From: Pokkaliibacter sp046614695
GTDB taxonomy: Bacteria; Pseudomonadota; Gammaproteobacteria; Pseudomonadales; Balneatricaceae
Assembly (NCBI RefSeq): GCF_046614695.1
Contig: NZ_JBKKHQ010000005.1
Span: forward strand, 1-42,815
DNA length: 42,815 nucleotides
Direction of reading: 5' to 3'
Shown piece by piece: positions 25,567 to 38,336 of the stretch. Each line of letters opens with the position of its first letter. The first letter of the stretch is position 1. The notes under the pieces are model-generated. The model was not told the DNA's origin. It did not search any database and saw nothing but the letters and a program-made list of their open reading frames with translations. A program made the translations under genes and the position numbers.

Positions 25567-25642
25567 AGGGCAGTAGTTCCAACGGTAGAACGTCGGTCTC
25601 CAAAACCGAATGTTGGGGGTTCGAATCCCTCCTGCCCTGCCA
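25567..25642 (+). tRNA. tRNA-Trp (anticodon CCA)
   Basis: A 76-nt tRNA, acceptor AGGGCAG/CTGCCCT, loop CTCCAAA (CCA anticodon at 25600-25602), CCA end encoded. It is co-transcribed with secE, 68 bases on. Confidence 0.97.
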
Positions 25643-25710
25643 ATTTACTGATACGGTTCTGGCGTAATCGCCTTTTCCCGAAATAGCTGATTTTTGATAG
25701 AGGCGCCTGG

Positions 25711-26079
25711 ATGAGTGGCAAAGCGGAAATTCAGGAATCCAAGCTTGATGGCTTGAAGTGGGTTGTCGTTGTTGCGATCGTTGCGGCCGGTGTTGTCGGC
25801 AATGTGATGTTCAAAGATGAGTCCCTGTTATATCGCGTTGTTGCTTTGCTGGTGTTGGCTATTTTTGCAGGTGCTATTGCACTGCAGACAGCCAAAGGGA
25901 AAGCTTTCTTTTCTTTGCTGAAGGATGCCAAGACTGAAGTTCGTAAAGTCGTTTGGCCGACTCGGCAGGAAACCACCCAGACTACGCTGATAGTAGTAGC
26001 TGTTGTTTTGTTGATGTCGCTACTGTTGTGGGCTCTGGATTCTCTGTTGGGGCTTTTGGTGTCCCAGGTCATCGGTTAA
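25711..26079 (+). CDS. secE: preprotein translocase subunit SecE
   Basis: An essential clamp subunit of the SecYEG channel in the inner membrane. The 122-aa protein has three hydrophobic segments (near residues 15-35, 40-60 and 90-115), the three-TM form known from enterics. The amphipathic signature before the last TM, DAKTEVRKVVWPTRQET, is diagnostic. ATG 25711 has GAGG upstream. nusG follows after 10 bases. Confidence 0.95.
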   Translation: MSGKAEIQESKLDGLKWVVVVAIVAAGVVGNVMFKDESLLYRVVALLVLAIFAGAIALQTAKGKAFFSLLKDAKTEVRKVVWPTRQETTQTTLIVVAVVLLMSLLLWALDSLLGLLVSQVIG

Positions 26080-26089
26080 GGAGAGAGTC

Positions 26090-26623
26090 ATGGCTAAGCG
26101 TTGGTACGTGGTTCATGCCTATTCTGGATACGAGAAAAACGTCATGCGGACGTTGAAAGATCGTATCAAGCTCAATGAGATGGAAGACCTGTTTGGCGAT
26201 ATATTGGTTCCAACAGAGGAAGTGGTAGAGATTCGTAACGGTGTAAAGCGCAAAAGTGAGCGCAAGTTTTACCCGGGTTACGTTCTGGTGAACATGGAGA
26301 TGAGTGAGGCTTCATGGCACCTAGTGAAAGAAACTCCGCGAGTGATGGGCTTTATTGGCGGTACAGCTGATAAGCCGGCCCCGATCAGTGATCGTGAGGC
26401 TGATGCGATTCTTCAGCGCGTTGAGTCAGTGGTTGATAAGCCCAAGCCAAAAACTGTATTTGAGCCCGGCGAAGCGGTTCGTGTTACTGAGGGTCCCTTT
26501 GCGGACTTTAGCGGCGTGGTTGAAGAAGTTAACTACGAAAAAAATCGTTTGCATGTTGCGGTTCTGATTTTTGGACGTTCCACCCCGGTGGAGCTGGAGT
26601 TTGGTCAAGTTGAAAAGGCTTGA
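26090..26623 (+). CDS. nusG: transcription termination/antitermination factor NusG
   Basis: Binds RNA polymerase and links it to Rho or to the ribosome (S10). The 177-aa protein starts with WYVVHAYSGYEKNV, has the FYPGYVLVNMEM segment of the NGN domain, and ends with the KOW domain VRVTEGPFADFSGVVEEVN. AAGGAGAGAGTC precedes ATG 26090. Confidence 0.97.
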   Translation: MAKRWYVVHAYSGYEKNVMRTLKDRIKLNEMEDLFGDILVPTEEVVEIRNGVKRKSERKFYPGYVLVNMEMSEASWHLVKETPRVMGFIGGTADKPAPISDREADAILQRVESVVDKPKPKTVFEPGEAVRVTEGPFADFSGVVEEVNYEKNRLHVAVLIFGRSTPVELEFGQVEKA

Positions 26624-26646
26624 TGGCAAACAGACGGAAGCTAGAG

Positions 26647-26669
26647 CCTCGAAGTGATTCGGGGTTTTT
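26647..26669 (+). terminator. terminator or attenuator after nusG
   Basis: CCTCGAA and TTCGGGG form a 7-bp stem (one T-G pair) around GTGA, followed by five T. It lies between nusG and rplK and could partly separate the two transcription units. Confidence 0.65.
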
Positions 26670-26681
26670 GCTTACCTGAAC

Positions 26682-26707
26682 TGGGGAGCCGGAAGGCGCT
26701 AGACCCA
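26682..26707 (+). promoter_or_regulatory. candidate L1 autoregulatory site
   Basis: The RNA can fold as an outer stem TGGG/CCCA, an inner stem GCC/GGC closed by the GNRA tetraloop GGAA, and an asymmetric 3' internal loop GCTAGA. This is the kind of bipartite helix that ribosomal protein L1 recognises in 23S rRNA and in L11 operon leaders. It ends 13 bases before rplK, over the SD region, so L1 binding could block rplK-rplA translation. Confidence 0.55.
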
Positions 26708-26720
26708 ATTGGAGTGAAAA

Positions 26721-27152
26721 ATGGCAAAGAAAATTACAGCTTATATTAAGCTGCAGGTTAAAGCCGGTCAGGCTAACCCAAGTCCGCCCGTTGGTCCTGC
26801 TCTGGGTCAACACGGTGTTAACATCATGGAATTCTGTAAAGCATTCAATGCTTCGACCCAAGGTCTGGAGCCAGGTCTGCCAACTCCAGTTGTTATCACT
26901 GTATACGCTGATCGTAGCTTTACTTTCATCACCAAGACTCCTCCTGCTTCAATCCTGTTGAAGAAGGCGGCTGGTCTTAAGAGCGGTTCTCCGCGTCCTA
27001 ATACCCAGAAAGTGGGTACTGTGACCCGTGCTCAGTTGGAAGATATCGCTACCGCCAAGATGCCTGACCTGACAGCAGCCGATATGGATGCTGCGGTGCG
27101 CACCATCGCTGGCAGTGCTCGTTCAATGGGCCTGGAAGTGGAGGGCGTATAA
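26721..27152 (+). CDS. rplK: 50S ribosomal protein L11
   Basis: Binds the GTPase-associated centre of 23S rRNA and is needed for RelA activation. The 143-aa protein has the proline-rich N-terminal motif ANPSPPVGPALGQHGVNIM and C-terminal RNA-binding domain ending in ARSMGLEVEG. The SD is GGAG. Its stop overlaps the rplA start by one base. Confidence 0.98.
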   Translation: MAKKITAYIKLQVKAGQANPSPPVGPALGQHGVNIMEFCKAFNASTQGLEPGLPTPVVITVYADRSFTFITKTPPASILLKKAAGLKSGSPRPNTQKVGTVTRAQLEDIATAKMPDLTAADMDAAVRTIAGSARSMGLEVEGV

Positions 27153-27847
27153 TGGCTAAGTTGACTAAGCGTGCAAAGCTGATTGCTGAGAAAGTTCAGC
27201 CAGGTAAGTTGTACAGCGTTGAAGAAGCTGTAGCTCTGCTGGGTGAAATTTCCAAAGTCAAATTTACCGAGTCACTGGACGTTGCAGTAAATCTGGGCGT
27301 TGATCCTCGTAAATCTGATCAGGTGGTTCGCGGCTCTACCGTTCTGCCTAACGGTACTGGCAAAACTGTTCGTGTGGCAGTATTTGCTCAGGGTGCGAAT
27401 GCAGAAGCTGCAAAAGCAGCCGGTGCTGATGTAGTAGGTTTTGAAGATCTGGCTGATTCCATCAAAGCTGGCAACATGGACTTTGACGTTGTTATTGCAA
27501 GTCCTGATGCAATGCGTGTTGTTGGTCAGTTGGGTCAGATTCTTGGCCCGCGCGGCCTGATGCCAAACCCTAAGGTTGGCACCGTGACTCCAGATGTCGC
27601 AACTGCTGTAAACAATGCTAAAGCGGGTCAGGTGCGTTACCGTACTGATAAGAACGGTATCATCCATTGCGGACTGGGCAAGCTGGGCTTTGAAGCGAAT
27701 GCAATCAAAGAAAACCTGGAAGCTCTGGTTGGCGACCTGAAGAAGGCTAAGCCTTCTACTTCTAAAGGTACTTACCTGAAGAAGGTAACTCTGTCTACCA
27801 CTATGGGACCTGGTCTGGTAGTGGATATGAGCAGCCTGAACGTATAA
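27152..27847 (+). CDS. rplA: 50S ribosomal protein L1
   Basis: The protein of the mobile L1 stalk and the translational repressor of its own operon. The 231-aa protein shows VDPRKSDQVVRGSTVLPNGTGK and the signature GPRGLMPNPKVGTVT in parts. The TAATG junction with rplK means translational coupling. Confidence 0.98.
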   Translation: MAKLTKRAKLIAEKVQPGKLYSVEEAVALLGEISKVKFTESLDVAVNLGVDPRKSDQVVRGSTVLPNGTGKTVRVAVFAQGANAEAAKAAGADVVGFEDLADSIKAGNMDFDVVIASPDAMRVVGQLGQILGPRGLMPNPKVGTVTPDVATAVNNAKAGQVRYRTDKNGIIHCGLGKLGFEANAIKENLEALVGDLKKAKPSTSKGTYLKKVTLSTTMGPGLVVDMSSLNV

Positions 27848-27859
27848 TTCATGTTGCAA

Positions 27860-28044
27860 TCGAACTTTGGGGTCCCTGGAGTAATTCCCGGGGCCGTCAA
27901 AGACCGCAGGTGAGTACAGCCCTGTTATAGGGTGTGCGCTTAATGTCCTGCGCAGATGGTGTCCCGGCCTGCTTTTGCAGGTTCGACCACCAGAAGAGCT
28001 CCTTTTCGGAGGAGTGTGGTTTGGAATGATCCAGGAGAAAGCCC
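27860..28044 (+). promoter_or_regulatory. ribosomal protein L10 leader
   Basis: The 197-base rplA-rplJ spacer has the features of an L10 leader: the AGACCGCAGGTGAGTACAG region and a later GCGCAGATGGTGTCCCG, with hairpins such as AGCTCC/GGAGGAGT shortly before the start. The L10-(L7/L12) complex binds such leaders and represses translation of rplJL. Boundaries are approximate. Confidence 0.8.
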
Positions 28045-28545
28045 GTGGCTTTAAGACTTGAAGACAAGAAGGCCATCGTCGCTGAAGTCAACGAAGCGGC
28101 TAAGGGAGCGCTTTCTGCTGTGGTTGCTGATGCTCGTGGTGTGACTGTAAGTCACATGACTGGCCTGCGTAAGCAAGCTCGCGAGAATGGTGTGTATTTG
28201 CGTGTTGTGCGTAACACACTGGCTCGTCGTGCAATGGAAGGTACCAGCTTTGAATGCCTGTCTGAGGTATTCAAGGGTCCTACCCTGATTGCTTTCTCTA
28301 ATGAGCACCCCGGCGCTGGCGCTCGTCTGTTCAAAGAGTTTGCTAAAGGCAACGACAAATTTGAGGTTAAAGGTCTCGCTTATGAAGGTAACTTCATGGA
28401 AGCCTCTCAAATTGACGTGCTGGCAACTCTGCCGACTTACGACGAAGCTGTAGCCAAGCTGATGAGCGTTATTCAAGGCGCTACCAGCAAGTTGGCTCGC
28501 ACTCTGGCCGCTGTTCGCGACCAGAAAGAGGCCGCAGCTGCTTAA
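28045..28545 (+). CDS. rplJ: 50S ribosomal protein L10
   Basis: Base of the L7/L12 stalk. The 166-aa protein starts with GTG 28045 (MALRLEDKKAIV), AGGAG upstream. It has GLRKQARENGVYLRVVRNTLARRA and a C-terminal helical stalk (TSKLARTLAAVRDQKEAAAA) that binds L7/L12 dimers. rplL follows 86 bases on. Confidence 0.98.
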   Translation: MALRLEDKKAIVAEVNEAAKGALSAVVADARGVTVSHMTGLRKQARENGVYLRVVRNTLARRAMEGTSFECLSEVFKGPTLIAFSNEHPGAGARLFKEFAKGNDKFEVKGLAYEGNFMEASQIDVLATLPTYDEAVAKLMSVIQGATSKLARTLAAVRDQKEAAAA

Positions 28546-28631
28546 TTGGAGTTATCCGATTAGCTGCTTGAAAGTATCGATTTATTCGTCTTCCCGTTGG
28601 GGAAGTCGCTATACGTTTAGGAACATTGAAA

Positions 28632-29003
28632 ATGTCTGCTATTTCTAAAGAAGATATCCTTAACGCTGTTGCTGAAATGTCTGTAATGGACGTTGTTGAG
28701 CTGATCTCCATGATGGAAGAGAAGTTCGGTGTAACTGCTGCTGCTGCTGTTGCTGCTGGCCCTGCTGCCGCTGCTGAAGCTGCTGAAGAAAAAACCGAAT
28801 TTGACGTTGTTCTGACCGCTGCTGGCGAGAAGAAAGTTAACGTTATCAAGGTTGTTCGTGGCGCTACCGGTCTTGGCCTGAAAGAAGCCAAAGAACTGGT
28901 TGATGGTGCACCTTCTACTCTGAAAGAAGGCATCAACAAAGACGAAGCAGAAGCTCTGAAGAAAGAACTTGAAGAAGCTGGTGCTTCCGTAGAGATCAAG
29001 TAA
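28632..29003 (+). CDS. rplL: 50S ribosomal protein L7/L12
   Basis: Multicopy stalk protein that recruits translation factors. The 123-aa acidic protein has an N-terminal dimerisation domain, an alanine-rich hinge (AAAAVAAGPAAAAEAA) and the C-terminal domain KVIRE-like NVIKVVRGATGLGLKEAKELV in parts. I chose ATG 28632 (MSAISKEDIL), two codons inside a possible TTG start. A CTTCCC/GGGAAG hairpin with a GTTG loop lies at 28590-28605 in the spacer upstream. Confidence 0.98.
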   Translation: MSAISKEDILNAVAEMSVMDVVELISMMEEKFGVTAAAAVAAGPAAAAEAAEEKTEFDVVLTAAGEKKVNVIKVVRGATGLGLKEAKELVDGAPSTLKEGINKDEAEALKKELEEAGASVEIK

Positions 29004-29052
29004 TTTTATTTGTATGGCATTTTTTTCTGCCTGAAGATATTATTACTGGATG

Positions 29053-29079
29053 GGCTGGTGGTTTGCCACCGGCCTTTTC
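29053..29079 (+). terminator. attenuator between rplL and rpoB
   Basis: GGCTGGTGG and CCACCGGCC form a 9-bp stem around TTTG, followed by four T. A partial terminator here is the well-known device that keeps rpoBC expression below that of rplJL. Confidence 0.8.
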
Positions 29080-29218
29080 TCGCTTATAAATAATGCAGCC
29101 CATGTAGAGCGGCTATCCAAGCTCATTTATCAGGCAATTCTTCGTCGTCCACTGTCATTTCTATGGTACCGGCCTGATTATTGTCTGTTGAGTCAGGTGC
29201 ACAAGCTGGGGAACGCTG

Positions 29219-33337
<4,119 letters not shown>

Positions 33338-33364
33338 CACACTGACTAGGTGACAGCATTAGCG

Positions 33365-33388
33365 GAGAGCCCCGAAATGGGGCTCTCT
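33365..33388 (+). other. strong hairpin between rpoB and rpoC
   Basis: GAGAGCCCC and GGGGCTCTC form a perfect 9-bp stem around GAAAT in the 79-base spacer. It is followed only by TTC, so it is a weak terminator at best and may be a processing or pause site. Confidence 0.6.
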
Positions 33389-33416
33389 TCGACGAAGTTC
33401 CCCAGGGGTACGGCCA

Positions 33417-36400
33417 ATGAAAGATTTGCTGAATCTGTTAAAAAACCAAGCCCAACACCAGGAGTTTGATTCTATCCGCATCGGCCTAGCGTCGCCGGAT
33501 ATGATTCGCTCTTGGTCGTTTGGTGAGGTGAAAAAGCCGGAAACGATCAACTATCGTACGTTCAAGCCTGAGCGTGATGGTCTTTTCTGCGCGAAAATTT
33601 TCGGTCCTATCAAGGACTATGAGTGCTTGTGTGGCAAGTACAAGCGCCTGAAGCATCGTGGTGTGATTTGTGAGAAGTGTGGCGTTGAGGTAGCTCTGGC
33701 CAAAGTGCGTCGTGAGCGCATGGGGCACATCGAGCTTGCATCGCCGACTGCTCATATCTGGTTTTTGAAATCACTGCCAAGCCGTATTGGCTTGTTGCTG
33801 GATATGACCCTGCGTGATATCGAGCGTGTGCTGTATTTTGAGTCCTTCGTGGTAATCGATCCAGGTATGACTGACCTTGAAAAAGGGCAGCTGCTGAGCG
33901 ATGAAGAATACTACGAAATGCTCGAAGAGCATGGTGATGAATTCGACGCCAAAATGGGCGCTGAAGCTGTTCAGTGTTTGTTGCGTGATCTGGATCTTGA
34001 GCTTGAAATCCAGCAGCTGCGCGAAGAAATTCCTCAGACCAACTCTGAGACCAAGATCAAAAAACTGTCCAAGCGCCTGAAGCTTATGGAGGCTTTTGTT
34101 GCCTCTGGTAATAAGCCTGAGTGGATGATTCTGACTGTACTGCCAGTACTTCCGCCGGATCTGCGTCCCTTGGTGCCTCTGGATGGTGGTCGTTTCGCGA
34201 CGTCTGACCTGAATGATCTGTACCGTCGTGTTATCAACCGTAATAACCGTCTCAAGCGTCTGCTTGAGCTGGCGGCTCCTGACATCATCGTACGTAACGA
34301 AAAGCGTATGTTGCAGGAATCTGTTGATGCACTGCTGGATAATGGTCGTCGTGGCCGTGCGATTACCGGTTCTAATAAGCGTCCTCTGAAATCTTTGGCT
34401 GATATGATCAAAGGTAAGCAGGGTCGTTTCCGTCAGAACTTGTTGGGTAAGCGTGTCGACTACTCTGGTCGTTCCGTTATCACCGTAGGTCCTACTCTGC
34501 GTCTGCACCAGTGCGGTCTGCCGAAAAAAATGGCCCTTGAGCTGTTCAAGCCTTTTATCTTCCAGAAATTGGAAGCTCGCGGTTTGGCGACCACCATCAA
34601 GGCTGCCAAGAAAATGGTAGAGCGCGAAGAAGGCTTCGTCTGGGATATCCTGGAAGAAGTTATTCGTGAGCATCCGGTACTCCTAAACCGTGCGCCAACG
34701 CTCCACCGACTTGGTATTCAGGCATTTGAGCCCGTACTGATCGAAGGTAAAGCTATTCAGTTGCACCCCTTGGTGTGTGCGGCGTATAACGCTGACTTTG
34801 ACGGTGACCAAATGGCAGTTCACGTCCCTCTGACGCTTGAAGCTCAGCTGGAAGCGCGTGCGCTGATGATGTCTACCAACAACATTCTGTCGCCAGCGAA
34901 CGGTGAGCCAATCATTGTTCCATCGCAGGACGTTGTACTGGGTCTGTATTACATGACCCGTGAGCGTGTTAACGCCCGCGGTGAAGGTTCTGCTTTTGCT
35001 GACCTGAAAGAAGTACATAAGGCGTACAACACCTTCGCGGAAGATGGTGAGCGTGCTATTCACTTGCAGGCAAAAATCAAAGTGCGTATTCACGAAGTTA
35101 TTCGTGATATTCACGGTAACGTTGAAGAAGCGACACGTATCGCCGAGACCACCGTGGGTCGTGCTCTGTTGTTTGACATCGTGCCTGATGGTCTTCCTTT
35201 TGATCTGGTAAACCAGGCCATGAAGAAGAAGTCCATTTCACGCCTGCTTAACGAATCATATCGTCGTGTAGGCCTGAAAGAGACCGTCATTTTTGCTGAC
35301 CAGCTCATGTATATGGGCTTCAGTTTCGCCGCTCGCTCAGGTTCATCCGTGGGTGTTAACGATTTCGTTATCCCTGATGCTAAGGCTGCGATTATTGATC
35401 GCGCTGAAGAAGAAGTTAAAGAGATCGAGCAGCAGTTCCGCGATGGTCTGGTAACGGCTGGTGAGAAGTACAACAAGGTTATCGACCTTTGGTCCAAGGC
35501 GAACGATGAAATCGCTAAAGCGATGATGGCGACCTTGGGTAAAGAAAAGGTTGTTAACCGTGATGGTCAGGAAGTGGATCAGGAGTCCTTTAACTCTGTC
35601 TACATGATGGCCGACTCCGGTGCTCGTGGTAGTGCAGCACAGATGCGTCAGCTTGGTGGTATGCGTGGTCTGATGGCTAAACCTGATGGTTCCATCATTG
35701 AGACGCCGATTACTGCCAACTTCCGTGAAGGTCTAAGCGTACTCCAGTACTTTATTTCTACTCACGGTGCTCGTAAGGGTCTGGCGGATACTGCACTTAA
35801 AACAGCTAACTCTGGTTACCTGACTCGTCGTCTTGTTGATGTTGCTCAGGATCTGGTAGTTGTTGAGCATGACTGCGGCACTGAAGAAGGCCTGATCATG
35901 ACCCCCGTTATCGAGGGTGGTGATATCGTTGTGCCTCTGGGTGCTCGCGTACTGGGTCGTGTTGTTGCACGTGATGTTATTGATCACGGTACTCAGGAAG
36001 TTCTTATTCCTAAAGGTACTCTGATTGATGAAGCTTGGGTTGAGCGTCTTGAGAAAGACGAAATGCTCTCTTCTATTGACGAGATCGTTGTACGCACCCC
36101 AATCAGCTGTGACACTCGTTATGGTGTGTGTTCTGCTTGTTACGGTCGTGATCTGGGTCGTGGGCATCAGGTTAACATTGGTGAGTCTGTGGGCGTTATC
36201 GCTGCTCAGTCGATCGGTGAACCAGGTACCCAGTTGACCATGCGTACTTTCCACATCGGTGGTGCGGCATCCCGAGCAGCGGCAGTCGACAGTATTCAGG
36301 TTAAGAATGGTGGTGAAATTCGCCTTCATAACATGAAAGCAGTAGTGCGAGAAGATGGTGTTCAGGTAGTGGTTTCCCGTTCCTCTGAGCTGGGTGTTAC

Positions 36401-37661
36401 TGATGAGCATGGTCGTGAGCGTGAGCGCTACAAGCTGCCATACGGTGCTTTGGTTCAGGTTAAAGATGCTCAGCGTGTTGAGTCTGGTGCTGTAGTTGCC
36501 AACTGGGATCCGCACACTCACCCTGTTGTCGCTGAAGTTGAAGGTCAGATCGAGTTTGCAGGGCTGGACGACGGTATTACTGTCAAGCGCCAGACTGATG
36601 AGCTGACAGGTCTGTCTAACATCGAGGTTCTTGAGCCTAAGGATCGTCCAGCCGCTGGCAAGGACATTCGTCCAATGGTTCGCCTGGTTGATGCTCAGGG
36701 TAACGAAGTGCTTCTGCCTTCTGGTGCCCCTGCTCAGTACCTGCTGCCTGCGGGCGCGCTACTGAATATCAGTAACGGTGCGCCTGTGAAAGCGGGTGAT
36801 GTTCTGGCTCGTATTCCTCAGGAATCTTCGGGTAACAAAGATATCACCGGTGGTCTGCCACGCGTTGCTGACCTGTTCGAAGCACGTCGTCCGAAAGAGC
36901 CCGCTATTCTGGCTGAGCTGTCGGGTGTTGTGACTTTCGGGAAAGAGACCAAGGGCAAAAAACGTTTGGTTATCACCCCGAGTGAAGGTGAGCCATTCGA
37001 GTTGTTGATTCCCAAGTGGCGTCAGCTAAACGTGTTTGAAGGTGAGCGCGTGGAGCGTGGTGAAGTTATCGCCGACGGTCCTGCTAACCCACATGATATT
37101 CTGCGCGTGTTGGGCGTTGGTGAGCTGGCGAAATATATCGTTAACGAAATCCAGGACGTTTACCGCTTACAGGGTGTTGTGATCAACGACAAGCACATCG
37201 AAGTCATCGTGCGTCAGATGCTGCGTAAAGTTGACATCATGGATGCAGGGGATACCTCTCTGATCAAAGGCGATCAGGTTGAGTACACTCAGGTATTGGA
37301 AGAGAACGAGAAAGCGCTGTCTTCTGGTAAGTTCCCAGCACGTTACGAGCGTATTCTCTTGGGTATTACCAAGGCATCTCTGGCAACTGAATCCTTCATC
37401 TCTGCGGCATCCTTCCAGGAGACCACACGAGTACTGACAGAGGCTGCAGTGACTGGTAAGAGCGATCATCTGCGTGGCTTGAAAGAGAACGTGGTTGTTG
37501 GTCGTCTGATCCCAGCGGGTACGGGCTTGGCATATCACAGCGAGCGGAAGCGTAAGCGTGTTAAAGCCACTGGCGCAGCGGAATCTGCGGCTGGTCCAAC
37601 TGCAGAAGAAGTCTCTCAGGCACTGAGCGAGGCGCTGAAACAGCACCAGCTCGAACCCTGA
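33417..37661 (+). CDS. rpoC: DNA-directed RNA polymerase subunit beta'
   Basis: Carries the catalytic magnesium site and binds DNA downstream. The 1414-aa protein has the N-terminal zinc site (CLCGKYKRLKHRGVICEKCG), the active-site NADFDGD near residues 458-464, and the second zinc site (CGTEEG, then CDTRYGVCSACYG near 897). The ATG 33417 has AGGGG upstream. A two-part terminator follows. Confidence 0.98.
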   Translation: MKDLLNLLKNQAQHQEFDSIRIGLASPDMIRSWSFGEVKKPETINYRTFKPERDGLFCAKIFGPIKDYECLCGKYKRLKHRGVICEKCGVEVALAKVRRERMGHIELASPTAHIWFLKSLPSRIGLLLDMTLRDIERVLYFESFVVIDPGMTDLEKGQLLSDEEYYEMLEEHGDEFDAKMGAEAVQCLLRDLDLELEIQQLREEIPQTNSETKIKKLSKRLKLMEAFVASGNKPEWMILTVLPVLPPDLRPLVPLDGGRFATSDLNDLYRRVINRNNRLKRLLELAAPDIIVRNEKRMLQESVDALLDNGRRGRAITGSNKRPLKSLADMIKGKQGRFRQNLLGKRVDYSGRSVITVGPTLRLHQCGLPKKMALELFKPFIFQKLEARGLATTIKAAKKMVEREEGFVWDILEEVIREHPVLLNRAPTLHRLGIQAFEPVLIEGKAIQLHPLVCAAYNADFDGDQMAVHVPLTLEAQLEARALMMSTNNILSPANGEPIIVPSQDVVLGLYYMTRERVNARGEGSAFADLKEVHKAYNTFAEDGERAIHLQAKIKVRIHEVIRDIHGNVEEATRIAETTVGRALLFDIVPDGLPFDLVNQAMKKKSISRLLNESYRRVGLKETVIFADQLMYMGFSFAARSGSSVGVNDFVIPDAKAAIIDRAEEEVKEIEQQFRDGLVTAGEKYNKVIDLWSKANDEIAKAMMATLGKEKVVNRDGQEVDQESFNSVYMMADSGARGSAAQMRQLGGMRGLMAKPDGSIIETPITANFREGLSVLQYFISTHGARKGLADTALKTANSGYLTRRLVDVAQDLVVVEHDCGTEEGLIMTPVIEGGDIVVPLGARVLGRVVARDVIDHGTQEVLIPKGTLIDEAWVERLEKDEMLSSIDEIVVRTPISCDTRYGVCSACYGRDLGRGHQVNIGESVGVIAAQSIGEPGTQLTMRTFHIGGAASRAAAVDSIQVKNGGEIRLHNMKAVVREDGVQVVVSRSSELGVTDEHGRERERYKLPYGALVQVKDAQRVESGAVVANWDPHTHPVVAEVEGQIEFAGLDDGITVKRQTDELTGLSNIEVLEPKDRPAAGKDIRPMVRLVDAQGNEVLLPSGAPAQYLLPAGALLNISNGAPVKAGDVLARIPQESSGNKDITGGLPRVADLFEARRPKEPAILAELSGVVTFGKETKGKKRLVITPSEGEPFELLIPKWRQLNVFEGERVERGEVIADGPANPHDILRVLGVGELAKYIVNEIQDVYRLQGVVINDKHIEVIVRQMLRKVDIMDAGDTSLIKGDQVEYTQVLEENEKALSSGKFPARYERILLGITKASLATESFISAASFQETTRVLTEAAVTGKSDHLRGLKENVVVGRLIPAGTGLAYHSERKRKRVKATGAAESAAGPTAEEVSQALSEALKQHQLEP

Positions 37662-37669
37662 TAGAAGAT

Positions 37670-37712
37670 AAGGTCAAGCACCGGAAGGTTTTCTGGTGTC
37701 TTGACCTTTTTT
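37670..37712 (+). terminator. rpoC terminator
   Basis: AAGGTCAAG pairs with CTTGACCTT, extended by CACC/GGTG after a one-base bulge and GGAA/TTCT, then a run of six T. The 3' arm and T run contain the -35 of the next promoter. Confidence 0.92.
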
Positions 37713-37729
37713 GCAAGGGTGATTAAAAT
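37701..37729 (+). promoter_or_regulatory. promoter of rpsL-rpsG-fusA-tuf
   Basis: TTGACC (37701-37706), exactly 17 bases and TAAAAT (37724-37729). This is a near-consensus sigma-70 promoter. Its -35 lies within the 3' arm of the rpoC terminator. The predicted start is near 37736, about 90 bases before rpsL. Confidence 0.82.
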
Positions 37730-37741
37730 TTCGCCCCCTCG

Positions 37742-37767
37742 ACGACAGGCTTTTGCCTGTCGTTTTA
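37742..37767 (+). promoter_or_regulatory. hairpin at 5' end of str operon leader
   Basis: ACGACAGGC and GCCTGTCGT form a perfect 9-bp stem with a TTTT loop, then TTTATT. It would be the first structure in the rpsL transcript, about six bases from the predicted start. It may be a second rpoC terminator, an attenuator or an mRNA 5' stabiliser. Confidence 0.7.
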
Positions 37768-37825
37768 TTGAGTGTTCGGTCAGCCTTTAGACCGGACTGT
37801 TTACGCTAAACGTGGAGTTTGCTGA

Positions 37826-38200
37826 ATGGCAACTATTAACCAATTGGTGCGTAAGCCCCGTAAGCGTGTTGTAGCCAAGAGCGATGTACCTGCTCTGCAA
37901 GGCTGCCCACAGCGTCGTGGCGTTTGCACCCGCGTTTACACTACTACTCCGAAGAAGCCTAACTCGGCTCTGCGTAAAGTATGTCGTGTACGCTTGACCA
38001 ACGGTTTCGAAGTGACTTCCTACATCGGTGGTGAAGGCCACAACCTGCAGGAGCACTCCGTTGTTCTGATCCGTGGCGGTCGTGTAAAAGACTTGCCTGG
38101 TGTTCGTTACCACACTGTTCGCGGTGCACTGGATACTTCTGGTGTTAACAACCGTAAGCAGGGCCGTTCCAAGTACGGTACCAAGCGTCCTAAGTCCTGA
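37826..38200 (+). CDS. rpsL: 30S ribosomal protein S12
   Basis: Decoding-centre protein, 124 aa. TPKKPNSALRK and GGRVKDLPGVRYH are conserved; the lysines at positions linked to streptomycin resistance (in PKKPNS and RVKDLPG) are the usual ones. GGAG lies upstream of ATG 37826. A 136-base spacer leads to rpsG. Confidence 0.98.
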   Translation: MATINQLVRKPRKRVVAKSDVPALQGCPQRRGVCTRVYTTTPKKPNSALRKVCRVRLTNGFEVTSYIGGEGHNLQEHSVVLIRGGRVKDLPGVRYHTVRGALDTSGVNNRKQGRSKYGTKRPKS

Positions 38201-38236
38201 TTGGGCTAGTCTGCTGACATATCGCTGTAACGAAGC

Positions 38237-38272
38237 ACCCTTATATTCCTCAGCCGTTAAGGCTAAGGGTTT
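38237..38272 (+). promoter_or_regulatory. structured rpsL-rpsG intercistronic element
   Basis: ACCCTT (38237-38242) pairs with AAGGGT (38265-38270) and AGCC (38252-38255) with GGCT (38261-38264), leaving a 9-base 5' bulge and a GTTAA loop. In E. coli S7 represses its operon through the S12-S7 spacer. I infer a similar role from position only. Confidence 0.4.
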
Positions 38273-38336
38273 GAATTAGATAAGAGTAAGGTCAGGTCTC
38301 AGATAGATCCTGAGTTGCCCTGAAGAAGGACTTATC

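Noticed and set aside
33771..34673. 300-codon open frame antisense to rpoC
   Set aside because: It is a codon-bias shadow of a highly expressed gene: no SD, no recognisable domain, odd Thr/Gln-rich composition.
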